The notes: generated from the letters alone by a model not told the origin. DNA of 44,455 nt from an uncultured Prevotella sp. (GCA_937877595.1 CALFIY010000058.1:1-44455); one strand, 5' to 3'. Shown: positions 34,193 through 42,740, counted from the stretch's first letter. Made by a program: numbers and translations.

Positions 34193-35143
34193 ATGATATT
34201 CAACGAATTAGGACGTACTGGCCTGCGCCTCTCCAATCTGGGCTTCGGTGCCTCGTCGCTCGGCGGCGTGTTTCACAGCATACGCGAGGAGGAGGGCATA
34301 GAGGCCGTGCTCACAGCCCTCGACGGCGGCATCAACTTCATCGACGTGTCGCCCTACTACGGCCACGAGAAAGCCGAGACGGTGCTGGGCAAGGCCCTGC
34401 GACAGGTCAGCCGCTCGCGCTACGTGCTCTCCACGAAGGTGGGCCGCTACGGCAAGGACGGCGTGAACACCTGGGACTACTCAGCCGGAAGGGCACGCAG
34501 CAGCGTCTACGAGAGCATGGAGCGCATGGGCGTGGACTATATAGATATAATTAATGTACACGACGTGGAGTTCCAGGCCGACCTGCCCGGCGGACTGCAG
34601 AAGGTCGCAGACGAGACGCTGCCTGCCCTCTGCGAGCTGAAGCGCGAGGGCGTGGTGGGCCACGTGGGCATCACCGACCTGCAGCCCGAGAACCTGCGGT
34701 GGGTCATCGAGCACGTGGAGGAGGGCACCGTGGAGTCAGTCCTCAGCTTCTGCCACTACGCCCTCAACGACACGCTCCTGACCGACTATCTGGACTTCTT
34801 CGAGCAGCACGGCGTGGGCGTCATCAACGCCTCGCCCTTCTCCATGGGCCTGCTCTCCGACCGCGGCACGCCCGACTGGCACCCCGCCCCCCAGCCACTG
34901 AAGGAAGCCTGCGCACGCGCCGCCGCCTACTGCCGAGAGCAGGGCTACCCCATAGACAAGCTGGCCGTGCAGTTCGCCACCAGCCTGAACCCACGCATCG
35001 CCTCCACCCTCTTCAGCAGTGCCAACCCCAAGAACGTGCTGAAGAACATAGCATACGCAGAGGAACCCATCGACGAGGAGCTGGCACGCAAGGTGCAGGA
35101 CATCATCGGCCCCCAGATGTTCGTGCGCTGGAAGAACAGCTGA
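34193..35143 (+). CDS. Aldo/keto reductase (L-galactose/L-fucose dehydrogenase-like)
   Basis: 316-aa NAD(P)-dependent oxidoreductase with a TIM-barrel AKR fold. Catalytic tetrad positions are visible: Asp in FIDVSPYYG with Tyr four residues on, Lys in STKVGRYG, His in NVHDVEF. The start ELGRTGLRLSNLGFGASSLG is typical. The pattern and the C-terminal segment TSLNPRIASTLFSSANPKN resemble the L-galactose dehydrogenase / sugar dehydrogenase subgroup, consistent with the amidohydrolase encoded two genes on; such AKR-amidohydrolase pairs occur in L-fucose-like sugar-acid pathways. Substrate is inferred only. GC-rich (43/60 in the line 34621-34680). Confidence 0.87.
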   Translation: MIFNELGRTGLRLSNLGFGASSLGGVFHSIREEEGIEAVLTALDGGINFIDVSPYYGHEKAETVLGKALRQVSRSRYVLSTKVGRYGKDGVNTWDYSAGRARSSVYESMERMGVDYIDIINVHDVEFQADLPGGLQKVADETLPALCELKREGVVGHVGITDLQPENLRWVIEHVEEGTVESVLSFCHYALNDTLLTDYLDFFEQHGVGVINASPFSMGLLSDRGTPDWHPAPQPLKEACARAAAYCREQGYPIDKLAVQFATSLNPRIASTLFSSANPKNVLKNIAYAEEPIDEELARKVQDIIGPQMFVRWKNS

Positions 35144-35177
35144 GAGTAGCCCTAAACACCCTAACTGCAAAAAACCT

Positions 35178-37418
35178 ATGAAGCAACTGACAGAAGACCA
35201 GGTACGGGAACTCGCAAAGGCCACCCTCGGCTTTGAAGATACAGAGTCGGCACTGTCGGGCGTAGGCCAGCTGACCACGTTCAATCAGCTGGGGTTCCGT
35301 GGCGTGCCCGACAAGCCTGACGGTTGGTATCTGCCCAAAGAAACGGCGTTTCCTGCCATCATCCTCGAAGTAAAGGCCAGCAAGGTGGCACTGCGACAGC
35401 CCCAGATAGACGAACTCCTGAAAAACTGCCTTATTGCGGCACGCAAATACAGGAATGTGGTGGGAATACTGTGGAACTCAGAAGAGATTGTGGTCGTGAA
35501 GGACGAAGAGCGGCTGGAAGGAGAAACCACTCTGAAAAACAAGGAGTACTACCTGGGGCTCTTTGCCGAGAACCACATCGACACGCAGAAAATCTTCACG
35601 CTGACCAAGCGCATCAACGACGCACTCCACTTCAAGCTGGGAATCAACAACCTGTACCACCGCATGATTTTCACGGCCTGTGCCTTGGTGGCCAAGCAAT
35701 ACGGGGCCAGATTGGAGAAGGGCATGAGCTACAACCTGTGCCGAGCCACCATCAAGGAGAAGCTGGAGCTGTCCAACCGCGAATCCATCCAGCAGAACAC
35801 GAAGCTGCACATACTGCTTGATGTCTTTGGCGAAATAAAAGCCAACCAAGAGGCCGACCAAGATGCCATAGACCGGTTCATGGAAAGCGTCAGCGACATT
35901 TCCGACAACATAAATTCCGACTTCTGGAATGGGGAGGATGTGATGGCCATCTTCTTCAACGAGTTCACCCGCTACAAGGGAAAGACCGAGCAGGGGCAGG
36001 TGTTCACACCCGACCATATCACGTCGCTGATGTACCGTCTCATCGAGGTGGGACAGGACGACGTGGTGTTCGATGGCACCTGCGGCTCAGGGGCATTTCT
36101 GGTGAAAGCCATGTGCAACATGGTGAAGGAAGCAGGCGGAAACCGCACTGAGAAAGCCCGCCACATCAAGCAGCAGCAGCTCTTCGGCATAGAGCTGCAC
36201 CGCGAGGTGTTCGCCCTGGCCTGTGCAAACATGCTTATCCATAAAGACGGAAAGACAAACCTGGAGCAGATGGACTGTCAGAGTGAGGAGGCTGCAAAGT
36301 GGATAAGCTCCAAGCACATCACAAAGGTGCTGATGAACCCGCCTTTTGAGAACAAGTACGGCTGCGTGAAGATTGTGAAGAACGTGCTCGACAGCGTGCC
36401 AAAAGGCACTGACTGCGCCTTCATCATGCCCGACAACAAACTCGAGAAGAATATTCACCTGGCACGCCGCATACTGCGCGAGCACCGACTTGAGAAAATC
36501 GTCAAGCTGCCCAGTGACATCTTCCCAGGCGTGACCACATCGGTATTCATCTTCAAGGCCCACGTGCCACAGGGGGAAATGAGCATATTCGCCTGCCATA
36601 TTGCCGATGACGGACTGGAGAACATAAAAAACCAAGGACGGCAAGACATACGCGGGCGATGGAAAGCAAAGGAGGACTACTGGGTGGAGGTGGTCTACCG
36701 CATGAGTGGCGACGACACCATTCAGTGGCTCAACCCGCAGGAGCACCTCAGCTACCAAGTGCCAACGGAAAAGATCGTGCTCTATGAATCGGACTTCATC
36801 AGAAGCGTACTGAACCATGTGCTCTATGTCAATGGCATCGACGAGCGCGACTTCAAGGAACGTGCATTGGAATATGTTCTCTACAAATGTGACATGCCCG
36901 ACGAATATAAGGCACTTATAGACATCGGTGAGACCAACCGTAACCCCATCGACACCACACAGTGGAGGCCGTTCACCTACAGAAAGCTCTTTAACATCGT
37001 GAAGGGAAAGCGGCTCACAAAGGCCGACATGAAAGAAGGAGACGTGAACTACGTGGGAGCAACAGCCTTCAACAATGGCATTCGTGAGACCATCGGCAAC
37101 ACTGAACACCTGCATACACCCGGCACCATCACCGTGTGCTACAACGGCAGCATTGGCGAGTCGTTCTTCCAGATGCAGCCATACTGGGCCACCGACGATG
37201 TCAACGTGCTCTACCCCCGCTTCAAGATAAACAAATACATAGCCCTTTTCTTCACCACACTTATCCGTAAGGAAGGGCAGCACTTTGGCTATAACAACAA
37301 ATGGACTAAAGAGGTGATGGAACGAACCGTAGTCAAGCTGCCGGCAAGTAACGGCCAGCCAGACTATGCCTTCATGGAGCAATACATCAAAAACCTATTT
37401 ACACGATTGGGACAATGA
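35178..37418 (+). CDS. Single-chain restriction-modification enzyme (type IIG / type I-like: nuclease, N6-adenine methylase, specificity domain)
   Basis: 746-aa fusion. N-terminal PD-(D/E)xK-like nuclease: GVPDKPDGWYLP (Asp45/Asp48) and ILEVKASK (Glu64, Lys66). A helical HsdM-type region follows (about 130-260), then the methylase: motif X GQVFTPDHI, motif I FDGTCGSGAFL (AdoMet binding) and catalytic motif IV NPPF (about residue 386). The last 170 residues resemble one target-recognition domain of HsdS (WRPFTYRKLFNIVKGKRLTK, TVCYNGSIGESFF). With nuclease, methylase and recognition in one chain it would need no separate hsdR or hsdS, and none lie nearby. Its stop overlaps the amidohydrolase start by ATGA. 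Less GC-rich than both neighbours, suggesting acquisition. Confidence 0.87.
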   Translation: MKQLTEDQVRELAKATLGFEDTESALSGVGQLTTFNQLGFRGVPDKPDGWYLPKETAFPAIILEVKASKVALRQPQIDELLKNCLIAARKYRNVVGILWNSEEIVVVKDEERLEGETTLKNKEYYLGLFAENHIDTQKIFTLTKRINDALHFKLGINNLYHRMIFTACALVAKQYGARLEKGMSYNLCRATIKEKLELSNRESIQQNTKLHILLDVFGEIKANQEADQDAIDRFMESVSDISDNINSDFWNGEDVMAIFFNEFTRYKGKTEQGQVFTPDHITSLMYRLIEVGQDDVVFDGTCGSGAFLVKAMCNMVKEAGGNRTEKARHIKQQQLFGIELHREVFALACANMLIHKDGKTNLEQMDCQSEEAAKWISSKHITKVLMNPPFENKYGCVKIVKNVLDSVPKGTDCAFIMPDNKLEKNIHLARRILREHRLEKIVKLPSDIFPGVTTSVFIFKAHVPQGEMSIFACHIADDGLENIKNQGRQDIRGRWKAKEDYWVEVVYRMSGDDTIQWLNPQEHLSYQVPTEKIVLYESDFIRSVLNHVLYVNGIDERDFKERALEYVLYKCDMPDEYKALIDIGETNRNPIDTTQWRPFTYRKLFNIVKGKRLTKADMKEGDVNYVGATAFNNGIRETIGNTEHLHTPGTITVCYNGSIGESFFQMQPYWATDDVNVLYPRFKINKYIALFFTTLIRKEGQHFGYNNKWTKEVMERTVVKLPASNGQPDYAFMEQYIKNLFTRLGQ

Positions 37419-38347
37419 CAATCATCGACGCACACAGTCACCTGTGGTACACGCAGGACACCACTTGGAACGGACAGCGCATCTCGCCGCTGCCCAACGG
37501 CCGCAGCATGTTCCTCGGCGAGGAGCGACAGATGCTGCCACCCTTCATGACCGACGGCCACAACACCGCCGAGGTGTTCCTCTCCAACATGGACTATGCG
37601 CAGGTCAGCGCGGCAGTCGTGGTGCAGGAGTTCATCGACGGACTGCAGAACGACTATCTGCGCGAGGTGAAGGCAAGATACCCCGGCCGCTTCTTCTGCT
37701 TCGCCATGGCCGACTACCTGCACGACGGATTCCTGGAGGAGGCCCGCCGCCTGCTCCTCGACGATGCCTTCCCCGGCATGGCCATCCCCGGCCACCGCCT
37801 GCTGGGCCGCAGCCTGCTCTCCGACGAGATGATGCAGCTGTTCCAGCTCATGGAGCGCGAGGGAAAGATACTCTCCATCACCCTTGCTGACGGCGAATAC
37901 CAGGCCGCCGAGCTCAACGAGGTCATCGAGGAGTGCCCGGGCCTGAAGATTGCCATAGGCCACCTCTGCATGGCCGACCAGCCCACCACACCGCCCTGGG
38001 AGAACCCGTCGTGGCTCATGCAGGTGGGGCTGGCATTCAATGACAATGTCTACATAGAGTGCGGAGGCATCACCTGGCTCTACAACCAGGAGTTCTACCC
38101 CTTCCCCTCGGCCATACGCGCCCTGCGCGAAGCTGCCGAGATGGTGGGATGGGAAAAGCTGATGTGGGGCAGCGACTACCCGCGCACCATCACCGCCATC
38201 ACCTACCGCATGGCCTACGACTTCATCACCAAGAGCAAGGAGATAAGCGACGAGGCCAAGCGCCTGCTGCTGGGCGAGAACGCCAGACGGTTCTACGGCT
38301 TCGGACAACTGCCCGACCTGCCCTACATCAAGAACATGAGCGAATAA
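37415..38347 (+). CDS. Amidohydrolase family 2 (TIM-barrel metal-dependent hydrolase)
   Basis: 310-aa amidohydrolase_2 protein. Motif IDAHSHLW near the N-terminus (HxH metal ligands), further ligands in IAIGHLC and the terminal Asp in MWGSDYPRTI, followed by LLLGENARRFYGF, the usual C-terminal end. Related enzymes hydrolyse sugar lactones or decarboxylate aromatic acids. Beside an L-galactose-type dehydrogenase a lactonase role is attractive but unproven. The ATG overlaps the restriction-modification stop (ATGA). GC-rich like the aldo/keto reductase. Confidence 0.85.
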   Translation: MTIIDAHSHLWYTQDTTWNGQRISPLPNGRSMFLGEERQMLPPFMTDGHNTAEVFLSNMDYAQVSAAVVVQEFIDGLQNDYLREVKARYPGRFFCFAMADYLHDGFLEEARRLLLDDAFPGMAIPGHRLLGRSLLSDEMMQLFQLMEREGKILSITLADGEYQAAELNEVIEECPGLKIAIGHLCMADQPTTPPWENPSWLMQVGLAFNDNVYIECGGITWLYNQEFYPFPSAIRALREAAEMVGWEKLMWGSDYPRTITAITYRMAYDFITKSKEISDEAKRLLLGENARRFYGFGQLPDLPYIKNMSE

Positions 38348-38350
38348 GAG

Positions 38351-38434
38351 CCTCCTACTTCTAACTACTTCTAACTACTTCTAACTACTTCTAACTACTT
38401 CTAAATACTTCTACCTACTTCTAACTACTTCTAA
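38351..38434. repeat. 10-bp tandem repeat (CTAACTACTT, about 8 units) before lpxD
   Basis: CTAACTACTT occurs four times perfectly (38361-38400), then CTAAATACTT and CTACCTACTT, another perfect unit (38421-38430) and a partial one. It occupies nearly the whole 91-base gap between the amidohydrolase stop and the lpxD ATG at 38439. No ordinary -7 box is visible in it. Copy-number change would alter leader length by a non-multiple of 3 without touching the coding frame. Confidence 0.9.
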
Positions 38435-38438
38435 TGAC

Positions 38439-39470
38439 ATGGAGTTTACAGCAAAGCAAATCGCCGAGATGATTGGCGGACGAGTGGAGGGCAACGAGAA
38501 TGCCTCGGTACATACCTTCGCCAAGATAGAAGAAGGGCAGGAAGGGGCCCTCTCGTTCCTGTCGAATCCTAAATACACCCATTTCCTCTACGGTACAAAG
38601 TCGAGCATAGTCCTCGTCAACGATGACCTGGAGCTGGAGCGTCCTGTGGAGACAACGCTTATACGTGTCCCCAATGCCTACGAGGCCGTGGCCCGTCTGC
38701 TGCAGATCTACGAGAGCATCAAGCCCCGCAAGACGGGCATTGACACGCTGGCCTTCGTATCACCGAAGGCCACCGTGGGCAAGGATGTGTACATCGGCCC
38801 CTTTGCCTGCATCGGCGACGGGGCCGTCATCGGCGACGGCACGCAGATATACCCCCACGTCGTCATCGGCGACGGCGTGACCATCGGCGAGAAATGCCTG
38901 CTCTATCCTAACGTCACCGTCTACCAGGGGTGCAGGATTGGCAATGGCGTGACCATACATGCCGGCAGCGTCATCGGGGCCGATGGCTTCGGCTTCGCGC
39001 CCAACACCGAGGGCTACGACAAGATTCCGCAGATAGGCATCGTCATCATAGAGGACAATGTGGAGATAGGCGCCAACACCTGCATAGACCGCTCCACGAT
39101 GGGGGCCACCGTCATACACCGCGGGGTGAAGCTCGACAACCTCATCCAGGTGGCCCACAACTGCGAGGTGGGCGAGAACACCGTCATGTCGGCACAGGTG
39201 GGCCTGGCCGGGAGCACGAAGATTGGCCAGTGGTGCATGGTGGGCGGCCAGGCCGGTTTTGCCGGCCACATCCACGTGGCCGACAGGACCTTCGTCGGGG
39301 CGCAGTGCGGGGTCATCAGCAACACCAAGGGCAACGGCGAGTCGCTGATTGGCTCACCAGCCATGGAGCCCAAGACCTACTTCAAGGGTGTGGCCATACT
39401 GAAGCACCTGCCAGAAATGTACCGCGACGTCGCCGCCCTGAAACGAAAGGTGGAGTCGCTACAGCAATAA
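38439..39470 (+). CDS. lpxD: UDP-3-O-acylglucosamine N-acyltransferase
   Basis: Lipid A biosynthesis enzyme that adds the N-linked 3-hydroxyacyl chain to UDP-3-O-acyl-glucosamine. 343 aa. An N-terminal uridine-binding domain (about 1-95, LSFLSNPKYTHFLYGTKSSI) is followed by the left-handed beta-helix with many hexapeptide turns (VSPKATVGKDVYIGPFACIG onward). The catalytic His lies in LIQVAHNCEVG (about residue 232). A short helical C-terminus (LKHLPEMYRDVAALKRKVE) completes it. lpxC, fabZ and lpxA, which often adjoin lpxD, are not in this window. Confidence 0.93.
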   Translation: MEFTAKQIAEMIGGRVEGNENASVHTFAKIEEGQEGALSFLSNPKYTHFLYGTKSSIVLVNDDLELERPVETTLIRVPNAYEAVARLLQIYESIKPRKTGIDTLAFVSPKATVGKDVYIGPFACIGDGAVIGDGTQIYPHVVIGDGVTIGEKCLLYPNVTVYQGCRIGNGVTIHAGSVIGADGFGFAPNTEGYDKIPQIGIVIIEDNVEIGANTCIDRSTMGATVIHRGVKLDNLIQVAHNCEVGENTVMSAQVGLAGSTKIGQWCMVGGQAGFAGHIHVADRTFVGAQCGVISNTKGNGESLIGSPAMEPKTYFKGVAILKHLPEMYRDVAALKRKVESLQQ

Positions 39471-39518
39471 CCCTGTTGCGCTCCATCCAGGAAGCCGACA
39501 CGCTGGTGAGAGTTTGCT

Positions 39519-39545
39519 GCAAAGCTTGGAAGCTTCGCCCACTAC
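39519..39545. repeat. 27-bp dispersed repeat, intergenic copy
   Basis: The 27-base sequence begins GCAAAGCTTGGAAGCTTCGC and ends CCACTAC. It lies between the lpxD stop and the B3/B4 gene stop (two bases away). It is identical in all 27 bases to the three copies inside the sulfatase-maturase gene (43306, 43345, 43384). The centre AAGCTTGGAAGCTT is a near-palindrome. Confidence 0.92.
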
Positions 39546-39546
39546 T

Positions 39547-40209
39547 TTAGTATATAAAATAAGAGCCGCCGTCGCTCCCGGCATACTTGCGCAGCAGTGA
39601 CTGTATGTACTCAGCATTTTCCCTGACGCGGTGCTCATCGCCGTCGTATCCATTTATGAGCACCAGGAGGCGGCGTGTCTGCAGGGTCATCTTCGTGCGC
39701 TCATGGTCGCTGGTCGGCGTGCCCACGCCTCCCCTTTCATCGCGGTAGACGGGCAGGCCGTGTATGTTTATCATTCCGCGGCCTATGCCCTCGTAAGGCT
39801 CGTCCTCGCGGCCTATGCCCAGGGTCAGCGTGTCTCCGGCGAACTTGTCTGCATCAAATCCGCCGATGCTGTAGCCGAAGGCTATTGAGGCCAGGTTCAT
39901 CAGGTCCACCAGGGTGTCGCGCTGATAGAGTCTCTTTCCTTGCAGCACGCGGCGGATAAGTGCCTCAGAGGCGGGCCGGTAGCGTGAGGGGTCCTTTCCA
40001 CAAGCCTTATACACGCGCCTGGTGGCTGCTATGCTGGGCATATTCTTCAGCGAGTCGGTCGTCAGCTCTTCCCTGAACTTGCTGCCCATAGCCTCCATCT
40101 CTCCCCACAACGCCGCGTTGTAGGGAGAGTTCACGACGCAGGCCTCCACGCAGGCCCCCACGAAGTCAGGGCACACCTGCTCTATCTCTCTCGACACGAT
40201 TACTTTCAT
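39547..40209 (-). CDS. Free-standing B3/B4 tRNA-binding domain protein
   Basis: 220-aa protein consisting almost entirely of a B3/B4 domain, the fold used by PheRS beta for editing mischarged tRNA-Phe. Visible: the N-terminal CVEACVVNSPYNAALWGEM, SIAATRRVYKACGKDPSRYR then PASEALIRRVLQGKRL, the conserved LVDLMNLASI and the IGRGMINIHGLPVYRD segment. Stand-alone B3/B4 proteins are found widely in bacteria, and a trans-editing or tRNA-binding role is proposed from homology only. It lies 10 bases after the GH2 gene, an unusual partner. Confidence 0.82.
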   Translation of the reverse strand: MKVIVSREIEQVCPDFVGACVEACVVNSPYNAALWGEMEAMGSKFREELTTDSLKNMPSIAATRRVYKACGKDPSRYRPASEALIRRVLQGKRLYQRDTLVDLMNLASIAFGYSIGGFDADKFAGDTLTLGIGREDEPYEGIGRGMINIHGLPVYRDERGGVGTPTSDHERTKMTLQTRRLLVLINGYDGDEHRVRENAEYIQSLLRKYAGSDGGSYFIY

Positions 40210-40219
40210 GGCCGTTTCC

Positions 40220-42706
40220 TTATCGTGTGGTCATTAGGAGCTTTGCGGGCTTCATGCCTTTGGCGGCGGCTGTGAGGGTGACGTTTCCAGGTTGGCGAGT
40301 GGAGCGCAGTATGACGGTGCAGGTGCCGTTGAAGAGCCGTCGTTCATTGCCCACGAGCATCTCATCGCTGCTGATGTCGCCGTTGACGACTCCTACGATG
40401 TTGGCGTTCCCCTCCACGGTGAAGTTCACCTCTTCGTCCGTGGTCTGCACTATGCGCCCCTTGCTGTCCATGGCCGTTATGCGCACGTGCATCAGGTCGT
40501 AGCCGTCGGCTTTCCACTGGTCCTTGGTGGCCGTGTCGGCCTTGGGTGCCTTGCGCTTTGCTGGTGATGCGTCGATGTCGGTCTCTGCTATGAGGCGTAC
40601 TGCGGGCCCGGTGGTCTCTATCTTGTGGCGTGCCACGATGCGGCCCCCGTTGCGGGCTATGGCCTCCAGGGTGCCAGGCTGGTAGACGATGTTGTTCCAG
40701 CGCATCTGGTTGCGCGTCTTGGCGTTGTCGGTGTCGTTGGCCTTCTTTCCCAGCGACTTGCCGTTGAGCAGCAGCTCCACCTCCTCCGCGTTGGTGTAGG
40801 TCAGCAGCGACAGCTCCTGCCCCTGCGTCCTGTTCCAGTGGTCGCTCATGCTGTCGTTGCCCGTCTGCACTCCGTTCCACATGCGGTCGCCCTTCTTGTC
40901 GATGACGGCAATGTGCACCACCGGCTCCTCGGGGGCGAAGATGCTCTTCATGAAGTATGCCTTCGGCTTTGGCTCCAGGTCGAGGTAGAACACCCCCTGG
41001 CTCCATCCCTTCTCCGGCCACCCCTGGCTCTCTCCGAGATAGTCTATGGCCCCCCAGTAAGCCAGTCCGATGACGCGGTCGCGGTCCATCTCGAAGAAGT
41101 TGGGCCCCATGGCGGAAATGGATGCCTCGCTCTGGTAGAACTTCATCCAGGGGAAGCGGCGCCCGTCGCCGGGGAAGTACATATATCTATAGTTGTACGC
41201 CTGTACATCTGTTATCATAGCCAGGTCGCAGGGCAGCGAGTCGGTCTGCCAGTTGCGGTAGCGTGGGTGCATGGCCACTGTGACGAGGCGTGTGGAGTCA
41301 TATCTGTGGAGCAATGTCCTCATCAGGCGGAACATCGTCACTCCGTAGTCGTTATAGGGCTGGTTGGGGTCCTGCTGCAGCTCGTTTCCCAGGCTCCACA
41401 TCACTACGCTGGGCGAGTTGCGGTCGCGCTTCACCCACTCTGGCACGTCCTTCTGCCACAGCTGCTCGAAGTCCACCCTTCCTCCGGTGTGCTGTCGGGT
41501 CCACTTGTCGTAGAGCTCGTCGACGACGAGTATGCCATACTGGTCGCACAACGTGATGAACTCCCGGCTGTAGGGGTTGTGGCTGGTGCGTATGTGGTTG
41601 ATGCCGAATCTTTTCATCAGCTTCAGCCGCTTCTCTATGGCTCGCGGGTAGGCCGCAGCCCCGAGTGCTCCGAGTGAGTGGTGGTTGGCATATCCCTTGA
41701 GCAGCACCTTCCGCCCGTTGAGCCTCAGCCCGTAGTCGGGGCCAAGCTCCAGGGTGCGTATGCCGAAGTGCTCGCTGTAGGTGTCGGCCGGTCTGCCGTT
41801 CTCATGCATGAGGGTGACGCGGGCGGTGTAGAGGCTGGGGCTGCCGGTGTCCCACAGTTGGGGGCTGGGCACCTCCACCTCCCGCAGTCGCTGCTCCACG
41901 GTGCGCGTGGGTGTGCTGCGGCGGACGGTGTCGGTGAACTGGCAGACGGTCTTTCCCTGTGGGTCGATGATCTCCACGCGGACGGGCATCCTCTTGTCCT
42001 TTCCTCGCGATGTGACCTCCACGGAGAGGCTCACATATTTATTATCGCGCGTAGTGATGTAGAGGGGATGTCGCTCGAAGTAGACCTCCCTGTCGGTGGC
42101 CACGAGGCTCACTCCGCGGAACAGCCCGCCTCCTGTGTACCATCTTGATGCCTTTGGGTCGCGTGTGTCGGCCATCACGGCTATGACGTTCTCGTCGCGC
42201 CCGAAGTGCACCTTGCCGGTGACGTCAATCTGGAAGCCCACATAGCCATAGTCGGTCCCGCCGACGAGCTGTCCGTTGAGATAGACATCGCCCGTGTACA
42301 TGATGCCTCCGAAGTCGAGCAGCAGCCTTTTTGTGCGCAGTGAGTCGTGCAGGGAGAAGTGCCGCCTGTACCAGGCCTTGCCCATCTCCTTGAACCCGCG
42401 CGCCGAGAGACGGCTCTTGATGTTGGCAGCCACGTCGCTGTTGTCGGCCTTCTCGTCGGCCGCCGGTGCCACCCAGGGCTGCTCTGTCTGGAAGTCGTGG
42501 GGCAGGTCGAGCGTGCGCCATGCGCCATCGTCATACGCGGGCATGACAGCGGGAGAGCTGGCCTGAGGGTCGGCGGCAACCACATCGCCGGCATGAAAGC
42601 GCCAGCCGAAATCAAGGTTAATCACTTGGCGAGGCTGGGCCTGCACCAAACTAAACGCGAAAGTGCCAAGGGCAAATGTCAGTAGTGATGTCTTTAGTCG
42701 TATCAT
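40220..42706 (-). CDS. Secreted GH2 beta-galactosidase-like glycoside hydrolase
   Basis: 828 aa from ATG 42706. A frame extending to 42838 runs back through the promoter and is rejected. Signal peptide MIRLKTSLLTFALGTFAFSL then VQAQ indicates export to the periplasm. Order: sugar-binding N-domain (FGWRFHAGDV, WYRRHFSLHD), Ig-like domain, GH2 TIM barrel, DUF4982-like region (EVELLLNGKSLGKK) and a C-terminal Ig-like domain (about 740-828). Candidate acid/base Glu442 in MWSLGNEL and nucleophile Glu527 in FYQSEASIS. Beta-galactosidase is the likeliest activity. Its divergent neighbour is a sulfatase maturase, so host-glycan degradation is plausible. It is followed by the B3/B4 gene at 10 bases. 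Confidence 0.92.
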   Translation of the reverse strand: MIRLKTSLLTFALGTFAFSLVQAQPRQVINLDFGWRFHAGDVVAADPQASSPAVMPAYDDGAWRTLDLPHDFQTEQPWVAPAADEKADNSDVAANIKSRLSARGFKEMGKAWYRRHFSLHDSLRTKRLLLDFGGIMYTGDVYLNGQLVGGTDYGYVGFQIDVTGKVHFGRDENVIAVMADTRDPKASRWYTGGGLFRGVSLVATDREVYFERHPLYITTRDNKYVSLSVEVTSRGKDKRMPVRVEIIDPQGKTVCQFTDTVRRSTPTRTVEQRLREVEVPSPQLWDTGSPSLYTARVTLMHENGRPADTYSEHFGIRTLELGPDYGLRLNGRKVLLKGYANHHSLGALGAAAYPRAIEKRLKLMKRFGINHIRTSHNPYSREFITLCDQYGILVVDELYDKWTRQHTGGRVDFEQLWQKDVPEWVKRDRNSPSVVMWSLGNELQQDPNQPYNDYGVTMFRLMRTLLHRYDSTRLVTVAMHPRYRNWQTDSLPCDLAMITDVQAYNYRYMYFPGDGRRFPWMKFYQSEASISAMGPNFFEMDRDRVIGLAYWGAIDYLGESQGWPEKGWSQGVFYLDLEPKPKAYFMKSIFAPEEPVVHIAVIDKKGDRMWNGVQTGNDSMSDHWNRTQGQELSLLTYTNAEEVELLLNGKSLGKKANDTDNAKTRNQMRWNNIVYQPGTLEAIARNGGRIVARHKIETTGPAVRLIAETDIDASPAKRKAPKADTATKDQWKADGYDLMHVRITAMDSKGRIVQTTDEEVNFTVEGNANIVGVVNGDISSDEMLVGNERRLFNGTCTVILRSTRQPGNVTLTAAAKGMKPAKLLMTTR

Positions 42707-42710
42707 GGTG

Positions 42711-42740
42711 CAAAAGTACGAATTTATTCCGTAACGCCAA
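42711..42740 (-). promoter_or_regulatory. Promoter of the GH2 gene
   Basis: Minus-strand -7 box TACTTTTG (CAAAAGTA at 42711-42718), 19-bp spacer ending AAATTCG and TTG near 42738-42740. The box ends four bases before the ATG at 42706, so a leaderless transcript is implied. Confidence 0.7.

Noticed and set aside
36087..37382. 431-codon minus-strand frame opposite the restriction-modification gene
   Set aside because: Antisense shadow; all restriction-modification motifs are on the plus strand.
40625..41677. 350-codon plus-strand frame opposite the GH2 gene
   Set aside because: Val/His-rich antisense translation; the GH2 motifs with both catalytic Glu residues are on the minus strand.
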